From contig JAIRVP010000067.1 in NCBI GenBank assembly GCA_031253835.1, positions 1-64,000 of the forward strand: a DNA stretch of 64,000 bases, in the 5' to 3' direction. Shown one piece after another: positions 41,941 to 49,652 of the stretch. Made by a program: the position numbers and the translations under genes. Source of the DNA: Burkholderia sp. GTDB lineage: Bacteria > Pseudomonadota > Gammaproteobacteria > Burkholderiales > Burkholderiaceae. The notes under the pieces are model-generated. The model saw only the letters and a list, made by a program, of their open reading frames with translations, had not been told where the DNA came from and searched no databases. Position 1 is the first letter of the stretch. Each line of letters opens with the position of its first letter.

Positions 41941-42267
41941 ATGCATGATGCAGTCCTGATTCAAGTGGCCGGTTCAGTCGCCGCGATCGCCATCTATTTC
42001 CTGCCGGCCGTCATTGCCGACAGGCGCGGCCGGCACGACAAGCTGACGATCGCGATGTTCAACGCGCTGTTCGGGTGGACCGGCATCGGCTGGCTGATGA
42101 CGCTGTACTGGGCGTGCCAGCCGAACCCGCGCACCGACGTCGCGCAGACGATCCTCGCGAAGCGCCGCGGCGTCAGCATGCGGACCTTCTCGACCGGCCT
42201 CGTCGAACGCGTGCAACGCCGCGTCGCCGCCCAGGAACAATGGGCCGAGAAGCAAGGCTGCCGTTAA
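41941..42267 (+). CDS. Superinfection-immunity-type membrane protein
   Basis: The 108-aa protein has two hydrophobic helices (VAGSVAAIAIYFLPAVIA and IAMFNALFGWTGIGWLMTLYWAC) joined by a charged DRRGRHDK loop, followed by a basic soluble tail. This resembles the T4 Imm-like superinfection-immunity domain, where the phrase N-x-x-x-G-W-T-x-x-G-W is diagnostic (here NALFGWTGIGW). In phage T4 Imm blocks DNA entry of related phage; many bacterial homologues are chromosomal with unknown role. No phage genes surround it. Confidence 0.75.
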   Translation: MHDAVLIQVAGSVAAIAIYFLPAVIADRRGRHDKLTIAMFNALFGWTGIGWLMTLYWACQPNPRTDVAQTILAKRRGVSMRTFSTGLVERVQRRVAAQEQWAEKQGCR

Positions 42268-42282
42268 GTCCCTCTTTCCCCT

Positions 42283-43452
42283 TCACCGTGCCGCGTCGAA
42301 CTTCGGCATCCTGACGTTGGTCGACGCGCGGTAATGCCAGTTCAGTCCCTCGCGCGGCGGCCAGCCGCCTGCGCGCAAGCACGCCCCGAACGCCCCCGCC
42401 GTCACCGCCCGTGCGATCCGCTCGCCCGGGCAGCCATGCGGCCCCGTGCCGAAGCCGAAATTCGGCCCCGCTGCGCGGCCGGGCATCAGCCGGTGCGGCT
42501 CGCGATGCACGGCCGGGTCGCGGTTCGCTGCCGCAAGCACGACGAGGATCGCGTCGCCGGCTTCGACGCTCACGCCGTCGAGCGTCGTGCGCGCCGCGAC
42601 GAAGCGGCGCGTGTTCTGCACCGGTGAATCGAAACGCCCGACTTCGGCGACGAATGCGTCGAGCGCGGTGCCGTCCGGCACGGCTCGTGCGGCTTGTGCG
42701 TCCTCGCTCCACGCCACCAGCGCGTTGCCGAGCCACGCGGCCGTCGCTTCGCACGTCTGCGACAGCAACCCGACGAGATTCGCAACCAGCCCGCCGCTCG
42801 CCTGCCAGCCCGACGCGCGGGCCGCCTGCTGCACGGCAGCAACGAGCGTGCCGTCATGCGCGCGCGTCTGCGCGACGCGCTCGGTCATCCGGTCGAGCAG
42901 TTGCCGCGCGCCTTCGCTCGCGCGCGCCAGCGCCGCTGCATCCGACAACGGCGACAGCGCGGCGACGAAGTCGACGACCCGCGCCGCGATGTCGTCGAGC
43001 TGCGCTTCGTCGAAGCCAAGCAGATCGGCGACCGCGCAGACGGGCACGGTCATGCACCATGCGTTCAGCGCATCGGCGTCGCCCGGCGCCGGCAACCGCC
43101 GCGCGGCAAGCTGCGCCGCGCGATCGCGCAGCGCATCCGTGTCGATCGGCGCGAACGCCGCGCGCAGCGCCTGCTTCGGCACGTCGTGCCGCAACGCGCC
43201 GTCGTTCATGCGCACCAGTTCGCCGAACAACGCGCCGGCCGTCGTGCCGCGCAACGCCGGCGGCACCGGCATGTCCAGCGGGCGCACGCGGCAGGCCGGA
43301 TGGCCGAGCACCGCTGTCACGGCCGATGCGCGGCTCGCGACCCACAGGCCGAGCGTGGCGTCGAACGCGAGCGGCGGCCCGTCGACGAGCGTCGCATAGT
43401 AGGGATAGGGATCGCGGTGCGTGACCGCGGCAATGGGATCGGTCGGGTTCAT
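42283..43452 (-). CDS. Cytochrome P450 (orphan)
   Basis: The 389-aa soluble bacterial P450 has the haem loop FGFGTGPHGCPGERIAR with ligand Cys341, and the K-helix ExxR as EVGR (residues 270-273) with the following Arg in NTRRFV. The I-helix (LVGLLSQTCEATAAW, ~residues 226-240) departs from the usual AGxDT oxygen-activation motif, having Ser-Gln-Thr-Cys-Glu instead, so catalysis may be peroxygenase-like or altered. No ferredoxin or reductase gene is near. It is in the reverse direction and convergent with the superinfection-immunity gene. Confidence 0.85.
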   Translation of the reverse strand: MNPTDPIAAVTHRDPYPYYATLVDGPPLAFDATLGLWVASRASAVTAVLGHPACRVRPLDMPVPPALRGTTAGALFGELVRMNDGALRHDVPKQALRAAFAPIDTDALRDRAAQLAARRLPAPGDADALNAWCMTVPVCAVADLLGFDEAQLDDIAARVVDFVAALSPLSDAAALARASEGARQLLDRMTERVAQTRAHDGTLVAAVQQAARASGWQASGGLVANLVGLLSQTCEATAAWLGNALVAWSEDAQAARAVPDGTALDAFVAEVGRFDSPVQNTRRFVAARTTLDGVSVEAGDAILVVLAAANRDPAVHREPHRLMPGRAAGPNFGFGTGPHGCPGERIARAVTAGAFGACLRAGGWPPREGLNWHYRASTNVRMPKFDAAR

Positions 43453-43553
43453 GCGCTCAGTATCGATGCAGTGCACCGCCGCATGTTTCGGGTTCACGTG
43501 AAATGTCGCGGCGCAGGCGCCGCGCGTCGCCGCCTCGCAACGACAGGCAACGG

Positions 43554-43820
43554 TCAGGCGGCCGACCGGTAGCGGTGCGACTGCATGCGCATCCGGACGC
43601 GCCCGGCCGAAATCGCGCGCGGCTCGGGCACCACCGTGTCGTGATGGAACATTTCCTGCCGGAATTCGCCGTTTTCGTCGAACCACTGGCAGATCAGCCA
43701 GTCGCCTTCGTCGAACACGACCGGCCCCGCATAGGTGACGGTCATGCGCGGCCCGCCCGTTTTCAGCGTCACGACATCGCCGACGCGAAACCTGACGCGC
43801 TGATTTTCTCGGATCGTCAT
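43554..43820 (-). CDS. YodC-family (DUF2158) small protein
   Basis: The 88-aa protein reads RFRVGDVVTLKTGGPRMTVTYAGPVVFDEGDWLICQWFDENGEFRQEMFHHDTVV, the YodC/DUF2158 pattern (a short beta-barrel with the QWFD...G...F box), plus a 20-residue basic tail. Function unknown. GAGAGAG lies before the ATG. It is separated from the P450 gene by 101 bp on the same strand. Confidence 0.8.
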   Translation of the reverse strand: MTIRENQRVRFRVGDVVTLKTGGPRMTVTYAGPVVFDEGDWLICQWFDENGEFRQEMFHHDTVVPEPRAISAGRVRMRMQSHRYRSAA

Positions 43821-44155
43821 CGCTCTCTCGGATTTTATATATTGATATTCCCGGCGGCCCGCTCACCGGTCATTTGAATGTGCCGCAGATTATCAATCAA
43901 AAAACCTGCCGGCAACTGCCACGCACAAAAATGCATTGCTCGGAAAAATGCAACGATGCGCGCCACCGGCACGCACGGCGCGCCGCCGATCGCCCGATCC
44001 GGCCTGGCTTTCACGGCGGATCGGGGCAAACGGGCGAAATGCGGAGAATAGACGATGGGTTTCGCGTCGTCACCGACGGTTAATTCAGACGCGAAATAGG
44101 TTGATTATTGTCAATCGACGCTTCCACTGGAAACGATCCCATATTTTATTGACGG
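43821..44155. other. AT-rich spacer
   Basis: These 335 bp are the least GC-rich part of the neighbourhood (TTTTATATATTGATATTCC near 43833-43851; ATATTTTATTGACGG near 44140-44154). They lie upstream of the YodC gene and downstream of the PEP-mutase gene on the minus strand. No gene is visible. Promoter elements for the YodC gene are expected in the first 100 bp. Confidence 0.45.
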
Positions 44156-45016
44156 TCATTCCCCGAACAAAACCGGCGAATTATCGGGTGCCGCAAACCA
44201 GCGGTTGATGTCGCGCCCGGGCACGGCCGCCTGCGTGAACGTGAACGTGCCGTCACGCGCCATCTCGGTCGCGGCGCGCAGGAACGCGCCGAGCGCGGCC
44301 CGCGCCAGCGCGCCGCCGACGCTGACGCGCTTCACGCCGAGCGCCGCCAGCTCGTCCAGGCTCAGCAACCCGCCCTGCAGCCCCATCACGACGTTCACGG
44401 GCGCACCGACCGCCCGCGTCACGGCCGCGATTTCGTCGGCATCGGTGATGCCCGGTGCGTACAGCACGTCGGCGCCCGCGTCGCGATAGGCGACGAGCCG
44501 GGCGATCGTGTCGTCGAGATCGCGACGGCCGTGCAGGTAGTTTTCGCAGCGCGCGGTCAGCGTGAACGGAAACGGCAGCGCGCGCGCCGCTTCGACGGCC
44601 GCCGCGATGCGTTCGACCGACGCGTCGCGCGCGTAGATCGGCGCATCGGCACGGCCCGTCGCGTCCTCGATCGAACCGCCGACCGCGCCAGCCTCGGCCG
44701 CCAGGCGGATCGTTTCGGCCACCGTGTCGGGCGCGTCGCCGAAGCCGTTCTCGAGATCGGCGCTTACCGGCAGGCCGCCCGCGGCGACGAGATCGGCAAT
44801 ATGGTCGAGCATCGCGTCGCGATCGATCGCGTTGTCGGGCTGCCCTTTCGAAAACGCGTAGCCGGCGCTCGTGGTGGCGAGCGCCTCGAAACCGGCCATC
44901 GCCAGCAGGCGCGCGGTGCCGGCGTCCCACGGGTTCGGGATGATGAACGCACCGGGGCGCGTGTGCAGCGATCGGAAAGCTTCGGCGTGGCGGGCTTGCA
45001 GGTCGGAACGGGTCAT
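44156..45016 (-). CDS. Isocitrate lyase / PEP mutase superfamily enzyme
   Basis: The 286-aa TIM-barrel enzyme has FIIPNPWDAGTARLLAMAGFEALATTSAGYAFSKG, the metal-binding LPVSADLENGFGDAPDTV, GGSIEDATGRADAPIYARD, TARCENYLHG and VLYAPGITDADEIAAV, the set seen in the 2-methylisocitrate lyase/phosphonopyruvate hydrolase/PEP mutase superfamily. The isocitrate-lyase KxCGH signature is absent, so it is probably not an isocitrate or methylisocitrate lyase. It would cleave or form a C-C or C-P bond of a 2-keto or phosphono acid; substrate unknown. Confidence 0.83.
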   Translation of the reverse strand: MTRSDLQARHAEAFRSLHTRPGAFIIPNPWDAGTARLLAMAGFEALATTSAGYAFSKGQPDNAIDRDAMLDHIADLVAAGGLPVSADLENGFGDAPDTVAETIRLAAEAGAVGGSIEDATGRADAPIYARDASVERIAAAVEAARALPFPFTLTARCENYLHGRRDLDDTIARLVAYRDAGADVLYAPGITDADEIAAVTRAVGAPVNVVMGLQGGLLSLDELAALGVKRVSVGGALARAALGAFLRAATEMARDGTFTFTQAAVPGRDINRWFAAPDNSPVLFGE

Positions 45017-45149
45017 CGTGGGCTCCCGGATGGTGATGACGGGTCAGCTTACGCCGGTCGTGCGTGCGACGTTTCAGCGATGGCCGAAATGTCGTCGCGC
45101 GACCGGAAAAAGTCCGAGGCGCCCGATGCCCGCTGCCGGCCGCCTCCGC

Positions 45150-46817
45150 TCAAGTCGAGGCAGGCGCCCCGCCGTCGATGCCGAGCAACACGTCGGTGAC
45201 GGCCTCGGAGAACTGCATCGTGCGGCCGTCGATCAGCACGGCGTCCGGATGCGACGGATCGCGCACCGCCAGCGGCACGCCATGAGCGATCAGCACGCGC
45301 GCGCACGCTTCCCAGTCGGGTACGTCGACGCCCTCCGGTTCGTTGACGGACGCCCACGACAACGTGCCGAGCGCGTCGCTCCCGAATCCGTGCTGCTCGC
45401 GCCAGCTTGCGCCGTGCGCAAGCAGGAACGCCAGCAGCTCGGCATCGCCGCGGAACACCGCGTGATTGAGCGCGCTCGCGTCCCAGTCACCGCCACGCGC
45501 GGCAATCGGCCAGCCCAGCTCGACCATGACCCTCACCGCGTCGCGCGAACCCCATGCGGCGGCATCCGGCAATTGCCGCAGCCGGTCCTCGGTCAGCGCC
45601 GCGGGCAGTTCGGGATGGCGCGCCTGGATACGCCGCGCGTCGTCGCCATCGGCGCGCGCGCAGGCCGCCACGAACACGTCGTCCGCGTCGAGCGCCTCCT
45701 CCGCGCCGGCGGCGCGCAACAGCGCCGCGACGTCGGTCAACCCGGCCCGCATGGCCAGCCGGTACGCACTGACGCCGGCAGGTGTGCGTGCGCGGGGATC
45801 GGCGCCGGCCGCCAGCAGCGCGGCGACATGGCGCGCCGAGCAGCGCACGCCGATCGCGCGCAACAACGGCGCGCCCCAGCTCTGCGCGAGCCCCGCGCCG
45901 GGCGGCTCGTTCGCGTCGCCGCCATGCGCGAGCAGCAGTTCGAGCGCCTCCGCGTCGCGCATGTCGAACGCGCGCCGCAATGCGTTCGTGCCGCCCACCT
46001 GCGCGCCATGCTCGAGCAGCACGCGCGTGCAGGCCGGGTTCTCCAGTGAGTGATATAGCGATTCGCCGTCGTTCGGGTCGGCGCCGGCGTCGAGCAACAT
46101 CGCCGTGAGCACCGGATCGCGATTGACGCCCGCGGCGCCATACAGCGCCGACAGCGGCCCCGACTCGTCGGGCTCGGCGAGCGAAGCCGGCGGAAACCGG
46201 TTGCCGATCCGCTGGTTCGGATCGGCGCCCGCGTCGAGCAGATGACGCGCGCACGCGCGCAGCCTGACGGCGAACGCGGGCAGCTGCCCGAGCCGCGAAT
46301 GCGTGACGGCCACCAGCGGCGGCAGCTTCAGCGCCCCGCCGGCCCGCGCGAGCCAGCCGGGATCGGCGGCCAGCGCGGCCTTCACGGCGTCGAGATCGCC
46401 GGCCGCGCACGCGATGGTCGGGTCGGCCGACACGAGATCGGGATGGTCGAGCAGCCACTGCGCGGCGACGCGCGGCCGCGCCGCGTCGACACCGCCGGTC
46501 ACGTCGCCGCCGTAGGCCAGGTCGAGCCAGCGCCGGATCGGCAGCGACCGCTGCTGCCGCGCGAGCGCCTGCGTTTCGACGAATACGCCGAGATCGGCCC
46601 ACGACGCGAAACCGTACTCGCGCGCAATGCAGGACTGTGCGTCGTGCAGGCGCAGCCCGAGTGCGAGCGCTTCGTCGTGCGTGCGGTGCCGGGCGGCGGG
46701 CAGAAACCGGACGAAGCGTGCGACAGCCTGCGCGTCGCCTTGCCGGTACAGGCGCAACAACGCCTTGGCCTGCTTTTTCAGATGATCGGGATGGGCGTTG
46801 GGAGGCAGCGTGTTCAT
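45150..46817 (-). CDS. Ankyrin-repeat protein
   Basis: The 555-aa cytosolic protein has an N-terminal helical part (residues ~1-95, HPDHLKKQAKALLRLYRQGDAQAVARF and YGFASWADLGVFVETQALARQQ) seen in some Burkholderia/Pseudomonas ankyrin proteins. At least six recognisable ankyrin units follow, with LLDAGADPN, LLDAGADPNDG, LLAHGGDANEP, LLAAGADPRARTPAG and LLAHGASWREQHG. Several carry insertions. It has no secretion signal, so whether it is an effector or a housekeeping scaffold is unclear. ATG at 46817; the longer frame upstream is not coding. Confidence 0.82.
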   Translation of the reverse strand: MNTLPPNAHPDHLKKQAKALLRLYRQGDAQAVARFVRFLPAARHRTHDEALALGLRLHDAQSCIAREYGFASWADLGVFVETQALARQQRSLPIRRWLDLAYGGDVTGGVDAARPRVAAQWLLDHPDLVSADPTIACAAGDLDAVKAALAADPGWLARAGGALKLPPLVAVTHSRLGQLPAFAVRLRACARHLLDAGADPNQRIGNRFPPASLAEPDESGPLSALYGAAGVNRDPVLTAMLLDAGADPNDGESLYHSLENPACTRVLLEHGAQVGGTNALRRAFDMRDAEALELLLAHGGDANEPPGAGLAQSWGAPLLRAIGVRCSARHVAALLAAGADPRARTPAGVSAYRLAMRAGLTDVAALLRAAGAEEALDADDVFVAACARADGDDARRIQARHPELPAALTEDRLRQLPDAAAWGSRDAVRVMVELGWPIAARGGDWDASALNHAVFRGDAELLAFLLAHGASWREQHGFGSDALGTLSWASVNEPEGVDVPDWEACARVLIAHGVPLAVRDPSHPDAVLIDGRTMQFSEAVTDVLLGIDGGAPAST

Positions 46818-47002
46818 GCGGATCCTCGTGCATGGATGGCCGAAGGTCCGCAATACCGCCAGCACAAAGGATGGGGAAAGACTGGAGTGGATGCGACAGG
46901 TGGGTTCAACCCTTTCCGCGGACCCGGAAGCGACCTGCATCGCTGCCCGGTATCGTAGGCGACGGCCGGCGGCATCGTCAACCGTGCCGCCGGCGGCAGC
47001 GC

Positions 47003-47428
47003 TCAGCCCGCGAGCTTCTTCGTCAGGAAAATGCGCGTGTGCCCGACCGGATAGTCGGGCAGCTCGCCGAAGCGCACGTAGCCGCGCTTCTCGTAGAACG
47101 GCCGCGCCTGGAAATCGAACGTGTCGAGCCATGCGCTGTGACAGCCGCGCGCGACGGCCTCGCCTTCAGCCAGATCCATGAGGCGCGTGCCGGCGCCCTG
47201 GCCGCGCGCGGCCTCGGGCACCACGAGCAGGTCGACGTGCAGCCAGCCGAACGCCGTGCCGCCCCACAGGCCACCGACCACCGCGCCGGCGTCGTCGGTC
47301 ACGACCACGGCCAGCGGCCGGAACGCGGCCGGGCCGGCCTGGCTTTCGTTGAATCGGACGAGCGGCGCGACGATCTGCTTGCGTACGTCCGCGTCGCCCG
47401 CATCGGTCACTTCGTACGTGAACGTCAT
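47003..47428 (-). CDS. GNAT family N-acetyltransferase
   Basis: The 141-aa protein fits a single GNAT domain: LAVVVTDDAGAVVGGLWGGTAFGWLHVDLLVVPEAARGQGAGTRLMDLAEGEAVARGCHSAWLDTFDFQARPFYEKRGY carries motif A (RGQGAG) and motif B. The HxxxLDTFDFQA version is typical of a common GNAT subgroup that includes some antibiotic-tailoring and housekeeping acetyltransferases. Substrate unknown. It follows the RpiR regulator gene on the same strand, 59 bp away. Confidence 0.82.
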   Translation of the reverse strand: MTFTYEVTDAGDADVRKQIVAPLVRFNESQAGPAAFRPLAVVVTDDAGAVVGGLWGGTAFGWLHVDLLVVPEAARGQGAGTRLMDLAEGEAVARGCHSAWLDTFDFQARPFYEKRGYVRFGELPDYPVGHTRIFLTKKLAG

Positions 47429-47487
47429 TGGTTGCGTCGGGTTGAATCGTGAACGGAAGTGGGCCGAAGCCGTACGCGCTGCGCGCG

Positions 47488-48348
47488 TCAAACGACGTAC
47501 GCGCCCTTCGCGTGCAGCTCCGCCTCGGTACGCTCGAGCGCCGCGATCGCATCGCTGCCTTCGAGTGCGAGCAACTGCGCGACCAGCGCCTCGGCCATCG
47601 CATGCGCGGCCACCAGCGACGGGAAGAACGACGGGCTGTCGTGCGTGAAGATCAGTTGCGCGTCCGCGTGCAGCGCGATCGGCGCGACCGCGCTGTCGGT
47701 GATCGCGACGATCTTGCTGCCCTGCGCCTTCGCGGCCTGCGCGACGCGCGTCGCTTCCGCCGAGTACGGCGCGAAGCTGACGACCACGGTCACACTCTGC
47801 TTCGCGATCGTCCGCAGCTCCATTTCGAGCGAACCGGCAACGCCGTTGAGCAGCGACACGGTCGGGCGGAACAGCCGGTAGCCGTACACGAACCCGAACG
47901 CGACCGGATAGCACGAGCGGAAACCCGCCACGTGCACATGCGATGCCTTGCGGATCAGCTTGGCGGCATCGGCGAGCGCGTGCTCGTTCTGCGCGGCGGT
48001 GGCCGACAGGTTGTGCTGCTGCGCGGCGAGCAGGTCATGCGCGAGCGACGCCTTCGCGTCGGGCCGCACGAGCGAGCGCGCGCGCTGCGTGAGCGGCTCG
48101 GGGCGCGTGCGCACGCGTGCGACGCACAGGTCACGCAACTCGTTCCAGCCGGGGAAACCGAATTGCTGCGCGAGCCGCACGAGCGACGCAGGCTGCACCT
48201 GCGCGCGCTGCGCGACCTTGCGCATCGACGACGTGGCGACTTCGTCGGGATGATCGAGCAGGAAGGCGGCGCCCGCCTGGAATTGCGGGCTCAGCTCGGA
48301 AAATTGCGCCCGGATCCGGGACGCGAGTTCGTCGAAATTGGCAGCCAT
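47488..48348 (-). CDS. MurR/RpiR-family transcriptional regulator
   Basis: The 286-aa regulator has an N-terminal RpiR HTH (residues ~1-78: FDELASRIRAQFSELSPQFQAGAAFLLDHPDEVATSSMRKVAQRAQVQPASLVRLAQQFGFPGWNELR) and a SIS sugar-phosphate domain (~125-260: HVHVAGFRSCYPVAFGFVYG, VSFAPYSAEATRVAQAAKAQGSKIVAITDS). The Arg and Ser residues of the SIS pocket are visible. It should sense a phosphosugar; the target is unknown. It is immediately upstream of the GNAT gene. Confidence 0.88.
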   Translation of the reverse strand: MAANFDELASRIRAQFSELSPQFQAGAAFLLDHPDEVATSSMRKVAQRAQVQPASLVRLAQQFGFPGWNELRDLCVARVRTRPEPLTQRARSLVRPDAKASLAHDLLAAQQHNLSATAAQNEHALADAAKLIRKASHVHVAGFRSCYPVAFGFVYGYRLFRPTVSLLNGVAGSLEMELRTIAKQSVTVVVSFAPYSAEATRVAQAAKAQGSKIVAITDSAVAPIALHADAQLIFTHDSPSFFPSLVAAHAMAEALVAQLLALEGSDAIAALERTEAELHAKGAYVV

Positions 48349-48403
48349 CTTGGTGGGAACGGGAACCGGTCGTTCATGGTATCACCGGCCCCGCGCGCAC
48401 CGG

Positions 48404-48757
48404 TCAGCGCAGCACTTCGACGTGGTCGGCGTCGACCTTCACGCCGCCCGACCATTTGCGCTCGAATTCGCCGGTCACCTTCACGTCGTTCTTGTCGCTG
48501 ACGGGCTGGCCGGCCGCCCACAGCTTGTGGTCGATCTCGACGCGGATCGTGCCGGTGGCGTCGGCGAACTCGTAGTCCTCGCCGCCTACGTGCTTGACGA
48601 TGCGCCCCTGCAACTGCACGTGCTGATCGTCCTTGCCGTTGGCGAGCAATTCCTTCACGGTCGTCGTGGTCAGCGTGGACGGCCCCGTGTATTGCGCGTA
48701 GACGGCGGCGGGCAGCGTGGCGAGTGCCACTGTCAGGATTCTGGCCAGGTGTTTCAT
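48404..48757 (-). CDS. YgiW/YdeI-type BOF stress protein
   Basis: The 117-aa periplasmic BOF (bacterial OB-fold) protein has a signal peptide ending at VYA-QY. The OB core reads TTVKELLANGKDDQHVQLQGRIVKHVGGEDYEFADATGTIRVEID, the diagnostic BOF sequence, then NDVKVTGEFERKW. The gene is divergent from qseB-qseC here, matching the E. coli neighbourhood of ygiW next to qseBC, so it is probably QseB-controlled. AGAGGA precedes the ATG. Confidence 0.87.
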   Translation of the reverse strand: MKHLARILTVALATLPAAVYAQYTGPSTLTTTTVKELLANGKDDQHVQLQGRIVKHVGGEDYEFADATGTIRVEIDHKLWAAGQPVSDKNDVKVTGEFERKWSGGVKVDADHVEVLR

Positions 48758-48830
48758 GATGTCGGTCCTCTTGTTCAATGTGACGTCGCGCCCCGTTGAA
48801 CGCGACGGCGCCAGATTACGGACCGTAAGA

Positions 48831-48927
48831 TTAAGCAAACCTGAAGGGTGCGCCGAAGCGACACGGTGCCGCATTCGACAGGCACGAAGGCCGGCCGCGC
48901 CACGCCCGCATTTAAGCCTGGCCTAAG
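48831..48927. promoter_or_regulatory. Two candidate QseB/PmrA-type boxes
   Basis: TTAAG (48831) and TGAAG (48842), then TTAAG (48912) and CTAAG (48923), form two direct repeats with an exact 11-bp period, the geometry of PmrA/QseB sites. Both lie in the 232-bp gap between ygiW and qseB, one near each gene. Confidence 0.5.
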
Positions 48928-48989
48928 ACGCGTGCGCTTATCATGGGAACCCCGGGCGTTGCTGCGCCCTGCTGAAGAGACATGAATCC

Positions 48990-49652
48990 ATGCGCGTACT
49001 GCTCGTCGAGGACGATCCGCTGATTGGCAGCGGGCTCGAACAGGGCCTCAAACAGGAAGGCTTCGCGGTCGACTGGGTGAAGGACGGCGATGCCGCGTCG
49101 CTCGCGCTGCGCTCGACCGGCTACGGCCTGCTGCTGCTCGATCTCGGGCTGCCGAACCGCGACGGCCTGTCGGTGCTCGCCGCGCTGCGCCGCCGCGACG
49201 AAAACCTGCCCGCGATCATCATCACCGCGCGCGACGGCGTGCCCGACCGCATCGCGGGGCTCGACAGCGGCGCGGACGACTATCTCGTCAAGCCGTTCGA
49301 GCTCGACGAACTGCTCGCCCGCATCCGCGCGGTCAACCGCCGCCACGCAGGCCGCGCGCAGACGACGCTCGCGATCGGCCCGCTGCGGCTCGATCCCGTC
49401 AAACACCTCGTGTGGCTCGACGATGACGAAGTGCCGCTGTCGCCGAAGGAGTTCGTGCTGCTGCACGAACTGATGCGCGAGCCCGGCGCGGTGATTTCGC
49501 GCGAGCAGTTCGAGGAGCGGCTGTACAGCTGGGGCGAGGAAATCGAGAGCAACGCGGTGCAGGTGCACATCCACAACCTGCGCAAGAAGCTCGGCCACGA
49601 CATGATCCGCACGGTGCGCGGCGTCGGCTACCGGATCGGTGACGGCACATGA
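48990..49652 (+). CDS. qseB: OmpR-family response regulator, QseB/PmrA-type
   Basis: The 220-aa response regulator has a receiver domain with phosphoacceptor D51 in LLLLDLGLPNRDGL, acidic E7/D8/D9, the switch Thr in IIITARD and Lys in DDYLVKPFEL. The winged-helix C-terminus (LSPKEFVLLHELMREPGAVISREQFEERLYSWGEEIESNAVQVHIHNLRKKLG) is of the PmrA/QseB subfamily. Its stop overlaps the sensor-kinase ATG (ATGA). Classical QseB controls motility and envelope genes. Confidence 0.9.
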   Translation: MRVLLVEDDPLIGSGLEQGLKQEGFAVDWVKDGDAASLALRSTGYGLLLLDLGLPNRDGLSVLAALRRRDENLPAIIITARDGVPDRIAGLDSGADDYLVKPFELDELLARIRAVNRRHAGRAQTTLAIGPLRLDPVKHLVWLDDDEVPLSPKEFVLLHELMREPGAVISREQFEERLYSWGEEIESNAVQVHIHNLRKKLGHDMIRTVRGVGYRIGDGT

